Assembly: GCF_946998255.1 (NCBI RefSeq)
Contig: NZ_CAMPYN010000013.1
Coordinates: 1 to 27,737 of the forward strand
Source of the DNA: an uncultured Helcococcus sp.
GTDB taxonomy: Bacteria; Bacillota; Clostridia; Tissierellales; Peptoniphilaceae
Reading direction: 5' to 3'
Length of the DNA: 27,737 nt
In this document: piece after piece, positions 16,309-23,532 of the stretch
Numbering within the stretch: the first letter of the stretch is position 1
Layout: each line of letters starts with the position of its first letter
Position numbers and translations under genes: made by a program
The notes under the pieces: generated by a model
The model's input: only the letters and a program-made list of their open reading frames with translations
Told to the model about the DNA's origin: nothing
Database searches by the model: none

Positions 16309-17310
16309 TTATCTAAAAATTTTAACAATATCATTATAAGAAACTACTAAAATCAATGCTAATAGAGCAAAAAATCCAATAAAAGTAATGGTAGTTTCAA
16401 ATTTCTCATTTACCTTTTTACCTGTAATCATTTCAAACAAGTTAAATACTAGTTTAGACCCATCTAAGGCTGGAATTGGTAAAAGATTAAATAAGCCTAA
16501 GTTTAAAGAAATCAAGGCTGCCATATTAATATAAGTAATAAAACCATAGGATACAGACTTTCCTACTTGACTGATAACACCTATTGGTCCAGATAAGTTT
16601 TCTAAACCAAATACTCCTGTTACCAAGCCTTTTAAGCCTTCCCATATAGTAGAAGTCATAAAAATAGTATTATGGATACCATATTTTAATGAACCTAAAA
16701 AGTCCTTTTTAACTTCCGAAACAATTCCAACAACTTTTCTATTATCTTGTATCTCAGTATCTAAAGTATATGAAAATTTTTCACCATTTCTTTTTATTTC
16801 TAAGTCAAGTTTATTATCACTGTCATTAATTTCTTTACTTATTTGGTTAAAAATATAGGTGTTTTTGCCATTTACTTTTACTATTTTATCACCTTTTTCA
16901 AGACCGGCTAAAGCAGCTGGACTATTTTCCACTACTTGATCTATTGTATTTGATGCGTAGCCTGAAAAATTGGCCAATAAAACAAAAACTAAAAATCCAA
17001 ATAAAAAATTAGTAAATGGACCTGCTAAAATAGTTAAGAATCTTTTCCAAGCAGCAGAATTTTTGTAAGACCTAGGGTCATTTGAACTCTCATCCTCCCC
17101 TTCCATCATTACATATCCACCAATTGGAAGTAATCTAAATGAATATAAGGTTTCTTTGCCTTGCTTTTTGAATAAACTTGGTCCCATGCCTATAGAAAAT
17201 TCATTTACCTTAATGCCTGAAAGTTTAGCTCCTATAAAATGGCCACTTTCATGTATAGTTATTAAAAATAAAAATAAAACTATAGCTAATAATATTCCAA
17301 TAAAATCCAT
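16309..17310 (-). CDS. rseP: RIP metalloprotease RseP/RasP (site-2 protease family)
   Basis: Membrane-embedded zinc protease that cuts anti-sigma factors and remnant signal peptides. At 333 residues, the first membrane segment carries the zinc motif HESGH (H20, E21, H24). GMGP follows. A PDZ domain lies around 115-190 (PAALAGLEKGDKIVKVNG), and the C-terminal membrane segment carries the third ligand in NLLPIPALDGSKL. The start ATG overlaps the cdsA stop by one base (TAATG), and GGAG lies 8 nt upstream. dxr, usually between cdsA and rseP in B. subtilis, is absent. Confidence 0.95.
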   Translation of the reverse strand: MDFIGILLAIVLFLFLITIHESGHFIGAKLSGIKVNEFSIGMGPSLFKKQGKETLYSFRLLPIGGYVMMEGEDESSNDPRSYKNSAAWKRFLTILAGPFTNFLFGFLVFVLLANFSGYASNTIDQVVENSPAALAGLEKGDKIVKVNGKNTYIFNQISKEINDSDNKLDLEIKRNGEKFSYTLDTEIQDNRKVVGIVSEVKKDFLGSLKYGIHNTIFMTSTIWEGLKGLVTGVFGLENLSGPIGVISQVGKSVSYGFITYINMAALISLNLGLFNLLPIPALDGSKLVFNLFEMITGKKVNEKFETTITFIGFFALLALILVVSYNDIVKIFR

Positions 17311-18101
17311 TATACTAACTCCAATAAATTAACAAATAAATAAACTAGGGGCGCAACAAACAATAAAGAGTCAAACCTATCCATGATTCCCCCATGCCCC
17401 CTTAATATTTTTCCATAATCTTTAACATTTGCACGTCTTTTAATATATGAAGCAAATAAGTCTCCGAACTGGGATACTATTGATATCAATATACTTGCCA
17501 AATACATCAATAAAACATGGTCTAAATTAAAATACAGCTTAAACAAATACACAAAGAGTAAAGAACCGAAAATGCCACCAACTGATCCTTCAATTGTTTT
17601 TTTCGGGCTCAATTCTTTAAGAAAATTAAACTTGTTTTTTCCTATGCTAATACCTACCAAATACGCAAAGGTATCAGAAAAAGCAGTTATAAATATAGCA
17701 AATCCAATCCATTTAGGATCCTTAAGTAAAATTATTGTACTATAGGCACACGTAATATATATAGCCAAAAATACATTTGTACTTAAGTCGTTTATAGTCT
17801 TATTTTTATCAAAAATAAGTGATATAGCTAAAGATATAAAGTATATACATAATAAGACTAAGGCATACTCTTTGCCTACGAAGGCTATAACTAATAAAAA
17901 TATATTGTTGAAAATATATGCAGGTGCTTTAAGAACACTTTTATCCATTTTTTCCAAAACTCTTATTAGTTCATATATAGCTAGATTTGATGTAAGTATA
18001 AAAGCTAAACTTATAATATTAAAATTTGTCAATAAAATAGCTACTACTGATGCCACAATAAGGGCACCAGTAATAGTTCTACTTATAAAATTATTCTTCA
18101 T
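17310..18101 (-). CDS. cdsA: Phosphatidate cytidylyltransferase (CDP-diglyceride synthase)
   Basis: Makes CDP-diacylglycerol, the precursor of acidic phospholipids. The 263 residues contain about seven or eight hydrophobic segments. The C-terminal signature runs SYIKRRANVKDYGKILRGHGGIMDRFDS, given here as a description of residues about 218-245 and shortened as KRxxxxKDxxxxLRGHGGxxDRxD. The family normally has P where this protein has R before GHGG. The acidic SDTFAYLVG segment is present. It overlaps uppS by 11 nt. The PGHGG change is noted but the remaining catalytic Asp and Arg residues are kept. Confidence 0.94.
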   Translation of the reverse strand: MKNNFISRTITGALIVASVVAILLTNFNIISLAFILTSNLAIYELIRVLEKMDKSVLKAPAYIFNNIFLLVIAFVGKEYALVLLCIYFISLAISLIFDKNKTINDLSTNVFLAIYITCAYSTIILLKDPKWIGFAIFITAFSDTFAYLVGISIGKNKFNFLKELSPKKTIEGSVGGIFGSLLFVYLFKLYFNLDHVLLMYLASILISIVSQFGDLFASYIKRRANVKDYGKILRGHGGIMDRFDSLLFVAPLVYLFVNLLELV

Positions 18102-18831
18102 TTAATCCACCAAATCTTCTATCCCTACTTAGATATTCTAATATGGCTTTCTCTAATTCATCATAGTTAAAATCTGGCCATAGGCAATCAGTAAAGTAAA
18201 ATTCTGTGTAAGCCATTTGGTGAAGCATAAAATTTGATAATCTTTCTTCTCCACCAGTTCTAATTAATAAGTCTGGATCTTTAAGATTTTTTGTATATAA
18301 ATATCTAGATAAAGTTTCTGTATCAATATCATCTCTAGATATCTTTCCTTGGTCATAATCATTCAGAATGTCCAATAAAGCTTTTTTGACTTCGTCACGG
18401 GAACCATAGTTTATACCAATATTTAATACTAACCCATTATTAGATGAAGTTTTATTTATAGTTGTTTCTATAGCTTTTCTTGTTATTAGTGGCAATTTGC
18501 TGATATCTCCCATGACTTGAACTCTAACATTTTCTTCAATTAATTCTTTTAATCTTCTATTGAAGAAACTTGAAAGGAGATCAAATAAAGTGAAAACTTC
18601 ATCATCAGGTCTTTTCCAATTTTCAGTTGAAAAGGCATATAGACTTAAGGCTTTTATATTTAATTTATTGGCATTTTTTACAAGGTCGATTACTTGTTCT
18701 ATACCCATTTTGTGGCCATAGCTCCTACCCTCGCCTCTTTTCTGAGCCCACCTACCATTTCCATCCATTATGATGGCAATATGTTCAAGAGAATATTCTT
18801 CGACAAGATTTTTTAATTTTTCTTGGTCCAT
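18091..18831 (-). CDS. uppS: Undecaprenyl diphosphate synthase (cis-prenyltransferase)
   Basis: Adds isoprene units to farnesyl diphosphate to make the C55 carrier for peptidoglycan. At 246 residues, the catalytic loop MDGNGRWA spans residues 22-29 (D23). LSLYAFSTENWKRP, the GDISKLP region and the C-terminal RTGGEERLSNFMLHQ pyrophosphate-binding block follow. It lies 11 nt after frr and overlaps cdsA. It feeds the lipid carrier used by the SEDS/PBP pair elsewhere in the window. Confidence 0.96.
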   Translation of the reverse strand: MDQEKLKNLVEEYSLEHIAIIMDGNGRWAQKRGEGRSYGHKMGIEQVIDLVKNANKLNIKALSLYAFSTENWKRPDDEVFTLFDLLSSFFNRRLKELIEENVRVQVMGDISKLPLITRKAIETTINKTSSNNGLVLNIGINYGSRDEVKKALLDILNDYDQGKISRDDIDTETLSRYLYTKNLKDPDLLIRTGGEERLSNFMLHQMAYTEFYFTDCLWPDFNYDELEKAILEYLSRDRRFGGLNEE

Positions 18832-18842
18832 AGCTCTACCTA

Positions 18843-19400
18843 TTAAACAGTTTTAAGTTCTTTTTCTTTTTCTTGTGTAACTTGATCAATTTTCTTAATA
18901 AATTCATCTACTAATTTCTGAATGTCTTCTTCTAAAGCTCTTCTTTCATCTTCAGATATTTCTTTGTTTTTTTCAGCCTTTTTAACTAGGTCAATCATGT
19001 CTCTTCTTTGGTTTCTAACACCAACTTTTGATTGTTCTCCCTTTTGTTTAACTTCCTTAGCTAAGTTATTTCTTGTTTCTTCGTTTAATTCTGGGAATGG
19101 TAAACGAATTACTTTACCATCATTACTTGGAGTAATGCCTAAGTCAGAAGCTTGTACTGCTCTTTCAATTTCTTTTAATTGACTAGCATCCCAAGGTTGG
19201 ATTACTAATAATCTAGCTTCAGGAACTGTAATAGTAGCAGCATTTCTAATAGGTGTTTCTACACCATAGTAGTCAAATTTAATATTTTCAACTAGTGAAG
19301 GATTTGCCCTTCCCGCTCTAACTTGTGATAAATTTTCTTTATATCCCAATAAATGTTCTTCTAAAGATTTTCTACCATTTTTAATAATATTATCTGTCAT
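18843..19400 (-). CDS. frr: Ribosome recycling factor
   Basis: Splits post-termination ribosomes together with EF-G. The 185 residues match the family: three-helix-bundle sequence with YKENLSQVRAGRANPSLVEN near the N terminus, YYGVETPIRNAATITVPEAR, and the C-terminal RRDMIDLVKKAEKNKEISED helix. Only 2 bases separate it from pyrH, with GAGGGTAAAA as ribosome binding site. The pair pyrH-frr is nearly universal. Confidence 0.97.
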   Translation of the reverse strand: MTDNIIKNGRKSLEEHLLGYKENLSQVRAGRANPSLVENIKFDYYGVETPIRNAATITVPEARLLVIQPWDASQLKEIERAVQASDLGITPSNDGKVIRLPFPELNEETRNNLAKEVKQKGEQSKVGVRNQRRDMIDLVKKAEKNKEISEDERRALEEDIQKLVDEFIKKIDQVTQEKEKELKTV

Positions 19401-19402
19401 TT

Positions 19403-20110
19403 TTACCCTCCGACATAAGTACCAATTTCTTCACCATTGATAACTTTAATTAAGTTGTTAGGATCATCTATACCGAAAACAATAACTGGCATCTCATTAT
19501 CCTTAGCCAATGATGTAGCGGCAGCGTCCATTACTTGAAGATTTTTTTCAAGCATCTCCCTATAAGTAAGTTTATCATATTTTACAGCATCATCATACTT
19601 ATTTGGATCTTTATCATAAATACCATCTGTACCTGTTTTACCCATCAACATAGCATCGGCCTGAATTTCTAAAGCTCTTAATGCAGAAGTTGTATCTGTA
19701 GAAAAATAAGGATGTCCTGTACCAGCTGCAAAAATAACTATTCTACCTTTTTCTAAGTGCCTTATAGCTTTTCTAACTATAAAAGGTTCAGCAACTTCAT
19801 CCATTTTAATGGCTGTTTGGACCCTAGTTTCTAAATCTAAGGCTTCTAAAGCTGATTGTACTCTTAAAGCATTCATCACAGTACCTAACATGCCGATATT
19901 GTCAGATGTAGTTCTATCCATATCATCAGTATCTCTACCTCTCCAGAAGTTTCCTCCACCAACAACAATAGCTATTTCTACACCTTCTTCATGTACATTT
20001 TTTAATACATGAGCTATATTCATAATAGCTTGGTCATCCATTCCAAAACCTTTATTTCCAGCTAAAGATTCTCCACTAAGTTTAATAAGTACACGTTTAT
20101 ATTTAGACAT
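19403..20110 (-). CDS. pyrH: UMP kinase
   Basis: Hexameric bacterial UMP kinase of the amino-acid kinase fold, making UDP. The start is ATG 20108-20110 (MSKYKRVLIKLSGE), preceded by AAGGAG with a 6-nt spacer. This gives 235 residues. The frame is open 13 codons further but without a ribosome binding site. Conserved parts are KLSGESLAG, VVGGGNFWRG, the DNIGMLGTVMNALRVQ segment and GTGHPYFSTDTTSALRA. It follows a terminator hairpin after tsf. No clear promoter of its own is visible, so it may rely on partial readthrough. Confidence 0.96.
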   Translation of the reverse strand: MSKYKRVLIKLSGESLAGNKGFGMDDQAIMNIAHVLKNVHEEGVEIAIVVGGGNFWRGRDTDDMDRTTSDNIGMLGTVMNALRVQSALEALDLETRVQTAIKMDEVAEPFIVRKAIRHLEKGRIVIFAAGTGHPYFSTDTTSALRALEIQADAMLMGKTGTDGIYDKDPNKYDDAVKYDKLTYREMLEKNLQVMDAAATSLAKDNEMPVIVFGIDDPNNLIKVINGEEIGTYVGG

Positions 20111-20130
20111 TTTTGCTCCTTTATATCTAT

Positions 20131-20163
20131 ATAGAATAAAAGAGAACATAAAAATGTTCTCTT
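20131..20163 (-). terminator. Terminator after tsf, before pyrH (probably partial)
   Basis: AGAGAACAT (20141-20149) and ATGTTCTCT (20154-20162) form a 9-10 bp stem with a 4-nt AAAA (plus-strand) loop. On the minus strand TTTTATTCTATAT follows. It starts 13 nt after the tsf stop. The broken U-tract and the lack of a clear pyrH promoter suggest attenuation rather than full termination. Confidence 0.75.
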
Positions 20164-20176
20164 AAAATTGTCGTAA

Positions 20177-21247
20177 TTATTTACCAGCCATTTGTTGAGC
20201 TACTTCAGAAGCGAAGTCTTCTTCTTTCTTTTCGATACCTTCACCAACAACAAATCTCTTGTATTCAACTACTTCTATTTCACCGTTTACTTTAGCTGAT
20301 TCTTCTTTCAATGCTTCTTCAACAGTTTTTTCTGGGTCTAATACAAAACCTTGGCTATATAAAGCAAATTGTGAGTCAATTTGTGTATTATCTTCTAAGA
20401 ACCTTGCCATTTTACCAGGTATAATCTTATCTAAGATTTTTTCTGGTTTACCTTCAGCTAATAATTCTTGTTTGATTTCTTCTTCTTTAGCCTTTAATAC
20501 TTCTTCTGTAATTTGCGATCTTGAACCATATTCTGGAATAGTCTTTAATGGTTTTCCTAATATTTCATTATCTTCATTTTCAACTTTTAAGTGACCTATT
20601 AATCCCGATAATTCAGCTTCAACAAATCCTTCTGGGAATTCATTGTATGTGATGTATTCTGGTCCTAAAGCAGAAATATGCATAGCTACTTTATGTGCTA
20701 TATCTTTTGCTTTTTCTTTTGTTTCTTCTGAATCAACTTTAACTCTTAATAAAACACCATTTGTTTTGTTAAAGTGAACATAACCCATGATAAAGTCATT
20801 TTCGCCAGCTTCAAATAAAGCTAATCTTCTAACAACAATATTTTCTCCAATTGAAGCAATTTGTTCTTTTAAGAAGTCTTCAAAGTTTTGACCATCAATT
20901 TCTGATGCATTTAATTCTTCTACTGTAGCAATATCATTATCATATACATGTTTTACAATCTTATCTGTTAAATCGATAAATACTTCGTTTTTAGCAACAA
21001 AGTCTGTTTGTGAGTTAATTTCAACTAAAGCACCTTTAGTATTATCTTCCGCAACATGTAGTTTAATTAAACCTTCTGCAGCTACTTTACTTTGTTTTTT
21101 TACAGCACTTGCAGCACCTTTTTCTCTTAAGATTTCGATAGCCTTATCCATATCGCCATCTGTTTCTACCAAAGCATTTTTGGCATCCATCATACCTGCA
21201 CCAGTTAAATCTCTTAATTCTTTAACTTGTTTTGCACTAATTGCCAT
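20177..21247 (-). CDS. tsf: Elongation factor Ts
   Basis: Nucleotide exchange factor for EF-Tu. It begins MAISAKQVKELRDLTGAGMMDAK, quoted only in part (UBA-like N-terminal domain, 1-50), then the core with GALVEINSQTDFVAKN (72-87). It has 356 residues against about 293 in B. subtilis. Part of the excess is an insertion of about 35-45 residues near 215-250, ending in PEYGSRSQITEEVLKA, just before the AEGKPEKI block. The start has AGGAGG upstream. It lies downstream of rpsB across a hairpin. Confidence 0.96.
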   Translation of the reverse strand: MAISAKQVKELRDLTGAGMMDAKNALVETDGDMDKAIEILREKGAASAVKKQSKVAAEGLIKLHVAEDNTKGALVEINSQTDFVAKNEVFIDLTDKIVKHVYDNDIATVEELNASEIDGQNFEDFLKEQIASIGENIVVRRLALFEAGENDFIMGYVHFNKTNGVLLRVKVDSEETKEKAKDIAHKVAMHISALGPEYITYNEFPEGFVEAELSGLIGHLKVENEDNEILGKPLKTIPEYGSRSQITEEVLKAKEEEIKQELLAEGKPEKILDKIIPGKMARFLEDNTQIDSQFALYSQGFVLDPEKTVEEALKEESAKVNGEIEVVEYKRFVVGEGIEKKEEDFASEVAQQMAGK

Positions 21248-21272
21248 ATGATCCTCCTATTTATATATTTAA

Positions 21273-21294
21273 AGGAAGTAGATAACTACTTCCT
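21273..21294 (-). terminator. Attenuator-like hairpin between rpsB and tsf
   Basis: AGGAAGTAG and CTACTTCCT form a perfect 9-bp stem with a 4-nt loop. On the minus strand TTTAAATATAT follows, a poor U-tract. It sits 24 nt after the rpsB stop and about 25 nt before the tsf start. It probably protects or partly terminates the rpsB mRNA, tuning the S2:EF-Ts ratio. Confidence 0.6.
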
Positions 21295-21318
21295 ATTTTT
21301 TTGTTTATTATATTTTAA

Positions 21319-22134
21319 CTATTCAGCTGAGTTGATTTCTTCTTGAATTTCTTCAACATCTTCTTCAGTAACTTCTACAGTTTCTTCAGCTTCTGTTTCT
21401 TCAACTTCTTCAGCTTCTACAGTTTCTTCTACTACTTCTTGGTCTAATGATTCACCTTGGTTACCTTCTACAACTGCGTTTGCAATTGTTGAAGTAATTA
21501 ATTTAACAGCTCTAATAGCGTCATCATTACCAGGTATTGGATAATCAATTTCTTCTGGATCAGCATTTGTGTCAACGATAGCAACTATAGGTATACCTAA
21601 TTTACGTGCTTCTTTAACAGCTATATGCTCATTTTTAGGGTCTACAACAAACATGATGTCTGGTAAACCGTTCATATTTCTGATACCACCTAAGTTCTTT
21701 TCTAATTTATCATGTTCTTTTTCTAATTGAGCAACTTCTTTTTTAGGTAGTAAATCAAAAGTACCATCTTCTTTCATTTCTTCAATTTCTTCTAGTCTTT
21801 TGATTGATTTTTTGATAGTTTGGTTGTTTGTTAACATACCACCTAACCATCTATTTGTTACATAATATTGGTCTGCTCTTTTTGCTTCAAATTCTACAGC
21901 ATCTTGAGCTTGTTTCTTTGTACCTACAAATAAAACTTTTCCACCTTCTTCTACAACTGATCTTACAGCTTCATAAGCTTCTTCAACCTTTTTAGCTGTT
22001 TTTTGTAAGTCAATGATATAAATACCATTTCTTTCTGTAAAGATGTAAGGTTTCATCTTAGGGTTCCATCTTCTAGTTTGGTGACCAAAGTGTACACCAG
22101 CCTCTAGTAAGGCTTTCATTGATATAACTGACAT
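21319..22134 (-). CDS. rpsB: 30S ribosomal protein S2
   Basis: Late-assembling small-subunit protein that docks S1 in many bacteria. The 271 residues contain LLEAGVHFGHQTRRWNPKM (8-26), YIIDLQKTA, VLFVGTKKQAQDAV, TNRWLGGMLTN, and the DPKNEHIAVKEARKLGIP and DTNADPEEIDYPIPGNDD blocks. Residues from about 230 form a Glu-rich acidic tail. The start ATG has AAGGAGAG upstream and a structured leader. Confidence 0.97.
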   Translation of the reverse strand: MSVISMKALLEAGVHFGHQTRRWNPKMKPYIFTERNGIYIIDLQKTAKKVEEAYEAVRSVVEEGGKVLFVGTKKQAQDAVEFEAKRADQYYVTNRWLGGMLTNNQTIKKSIKRLEEIEEMKEDGTFDLLPKKEVAQLEKEHDKLEKNLGGIRNMNGLPDIMFVVDPKNEHIAVKEARKLGIPIVAIVDTNADPEEIDYPIPGNDDAIRAVKLITSTIANAVVEGNQGESLDQEVVEETVEAEEVEETEAEETVEVTEEDVEEIQEEINSAE

Positions 22135-22229
22135 ATCTTCTCTCCTTGTGTTTTTATTTTGCCTCCATTGTCCTTTTAATACCTAACCAAATTGGCACAC
22201 AGGTATGAACAAACAATGTGTTTATTGAC
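22135..22229 (-). promoter_or_regulatory. Structured rpsB leader, candidate S2 autoregulatory element
   Basis: The predicted 95-nt leader folds into one nested hairpin at 22166-22218. The outer helix pairs CATTGT with ACAATG, the middle helix ATACCT with AGGTAT, and the apical helix CCA with TGG. Asymmetric internal loops separate them. The outer 3' strand ends next to a GGAGG sequence, with the true ribosome binding site about 20 nt further on. S2 represses its own operon in several bacteria; that this leader does so is inferred. Confidence 0.5.
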
Positions 22230-22235
22230 TTATGT

Positions 22236-22264
22236 AGTATAGCATATTATCGCTAGTATTACAA
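22236..22264 (-). promoter_or_regulatory. rpsB promoter (TTGTAA-17-TATACT, extended -10)
   Basis: The minus strand has TTGTAA (22259-22264), a 17-nt spacer and TATACT (22236-22241) with TGC in front. It lies between the terminator of the DUF948 gene and the rpsB leader, so rpsB-tsf is an independent unit. Confidence 0.82.
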
Positions 22265-22291
22265 GTGATAGTTTACAACTTGCTTTATTAT

Positions 22292-22323
22292 AAAAAAAAA
22301 TTAGATGTCTCCACCTAATTTTT
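22292..22323 (-). terminator. Intrinsic terminator of the ytxH-DUF948 operon
   Basis: ATTAGGTG and CATCTAAT pair (one G-U) around a GAGA loop, flanked by A and T runs. On the minus strand nine uninterrupted T follow (22292-22300). It lies 11 nt after the DUF948 stop. This is the best U-tract in the window. Confidence 0.92.
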
Positions 22324-22333
22324 CATTATGATA

Positions 22334-22768
22334 TTATCTTTTTAATAATCCAGTTAAAAAACCTTTTACAAATCCTGTCTTGTTTGTAGCACTACGGAAG
22401 GTGTTTGTAAATTTAGATGCAGTATCCGCTGCAGCTATACCCACCACTTCAACTGTATCAGCAACAGTATCTGTAATATTTGATACATGTGATGTAAGAT
22501 TGCTTACGTCATATAAAGCAGATGCTACTTGTGGTGTTACATCCTCAATTAAACCATTAGTAGAATCTAAAACGTTATTTAAATTATTAGTAATCTTTGG
22601 TAAATCTTCAAAAGTTTCATCTAAACTTTGTCTATTGCTTTCAACTGTATCAGCAATAACACCTACTGTTTTAGATATGTTAAATAGTAGTTTTGCTAAT
22701 GCTACTAAAGCAACAACACCTGCTATAATTAGTAGGGCTAATAGAATATCTATTAAATCATATGACAT
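22334..22768 (-). CDS. DUF948-family membrane-anchored protein (YtxG-like)
   Basis: The 144-residue protein has one N-terminal membrane segment (about 6-28, DILLALLIIAGVVALVALAK). A long heptad-like extracellular or cytosolic region with many Asn, Asp, Thr and Val follows (DVSNLTSHVSNITDTVADTV), typical of DUF948. It ends in a basic FVKGFLTGLLKR. In Firmicutes DUF948 proteins are often encoded with YtxH proteins and linked to general stress or envelope functions, but the exact role is unknown. AGGAGG precedes the start, 16 nt after ytxH. Confidence 0.85.
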   Translation of the reverse strand: MSYDLIDILLALLIIAGVVALVALAKLLFNISKTVGVIADTVESNRQSLDETFEDLPKITNNLNNVLDSTNGLIEDVTPQVASALYDVSNLTSHVSNITDTVADTVEVVGIAAADTASKFTNTFRSATNKTGFVKGFLTGLLKR

Positions 22769-22784
22769 GTTTACCTCCTAATTA

Positions 22785-23324
22785 TTATTTTTTACTTTCT
22801 TTTTCAGCTTTTTTAGAAACTTTATCAGCTCCTTTTTTTACTTTATCAGCTGCTTTTTCTACACCTTTAGCAGCGTCTTTTTTAGCTTCTTCAGCTTTTT
22901 CTTCAGCTTTTTCTTTTGTTTCTTCAGCTTTTTCTTTTGCCTTTTCAGCAGCTTTTTCAGCTTTGTCTTTTGCCTTATTTGCTATTTCTTCTGTTTTTTC
23001 TTCAACATCTTCAGCTACATTGTGTAATTGTGTAAGTTTTTTTTCACCAATGTTTGATACCTTTTCTACAGTATCATGATATGTTTTTTGAACATTTTCG
23101 CCAAATTCTTTTGAAGTTTTTTGAATTTGTTTACCTGTATCTTCAACAGCATCCTTGATATCTTTTCTTGTTTCTTCACCTGATTTTGGTGCAAATAACA
23201 CACCTGCAGCTGAACCAACTAAGGCACCTAAAGCTAGACCAAATCCAACTTTACCAGCAGTATCTTTTCTTTTTCTTCTTTCTAATTCTCTTTGTTTTGC
23301 AACAAAGTAATCTCTAATTGACAT
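22785..23324 (-). CDS. YtxH-domain protein with a long Lys/Glu/Ala helical tail
   Basis: The 179 residues comprise a basic N terminus, the YtxH core with a Gly/Ala-rich hydrophobic stretch (about 26-48, GFGLALGALVGSAAGVLFAP) and KSGEETRKDIK. A low-complexity region of about 80 residues (95-179) then repeats AEKAAEKAKEKAEE-type units, predicted as a continuous amphipathic or coiled-coil helix like LEA proteins. YtxH proteins are stress-related and membrane-associated in Bacillus; the function is not settled. AGGAGG lies 5 nt before ATG. The 6S-like RNA and its terminator lie directly upstream, with no separate promoter seen, so ytxH may depend on readthrough from that RNA. Confidence 0.85.
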   Translation of the reverse strand: MSIRDYFVAKQRELERRKRKDTAGKVGFGLALGALVGSAAGVLFAPKSGEETRKDIKDAVEDTGKQIQKTSKEFGENVQKTYHDTVEKVSNIGEKKLTQLHNVAEDVEEKTEEIANKAKDKAEKAAEKAKEKAEETKEKAEEKAEEAKKDAAKGVEKAADKVKKGADKVSKKAEKESKK

Positions 23325-23343
23325 ATTTACCTCCTATTTTTAT

Positions 23344-23497
23344 AAAAAATCCACAAATGACTATAATTATACCTTCGTATGTGAAGGTGGGCTAACTGTC
23401 AATAAATTCTACAGTCCATCTAAGGCTTTGTATCCTTTATCAAACTCCGTATGCCCTTATAGTATGTGTAGGTTAATTATGAAAATCATTTGTGGAC
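23344..23497 (-). ncRNA. ssrS: Structured RNA of about 154 nt, probably 6S RNA
   Basis: A promoter points at the RNA's first base, G 23497. The transcript begins GTCCACAAATGA, which pairs perfectly over 11 bp with TCATTTGTGGA at its 3' end (23486-23496 with 23350-23360). Six T follow (23344-23349), so the closing stem doubles as the terminator. Inside are a second UAAUUA/UAAUUA helix, a 3'-side hairpin ACCTTC/GAAGGT, and a long irregular apical arm (GTTTGATAAAGG with CCTTAGATGGAC, plus TAC/GTA). Long closing stem, central bubble with a 3' hairpin, long apical arm and 150-200 nt length are the 6S RNA plan, which sequesters RNA polymerase. A cis-acting ytxH leader is the alternative. No T-box, FMN, SAM, purine or TPP signature is present. 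Confidence 0.6.
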
Positions 23498-23503
23498 ACT
23501 GTT

Positions 23504-23532
23504 ATTATAGCACATTAATAGAAATTTGAAAA
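23504..23532 (-). promoter_or_regulatory. Promoter of the 6S-like RNA (extended -10)
   Basis: The minus strand has TATAAT (23504-23509) preceded by TGC. The -35 is TTTCAA (23526-23531, 16-nt spacer) or TTTTCA (23527-23532, 17-nt spacer). The predicted start falls on the first base of the RNA's closing stem. The -35 bases are shared with the divergent nadK promoter. Confidence 0.78.

Noticed and set aside
22380..23079. Two plus-strand frames (133 and 105 residues) opposite DUF948 and ytxH
   Set aside because: Both mirror the repetitive coding strand, giving Ala/Ser/Phe-rich sequence without promoter or ribosome binding site.
23325..23525. T-box, FMN, SAM or purine riboswitch upstream of ytxH
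   Set aside because: None of the conserved cores of those families is present; the fold and its exact promoter/terminator bounds fit a 6S-like RNA better.
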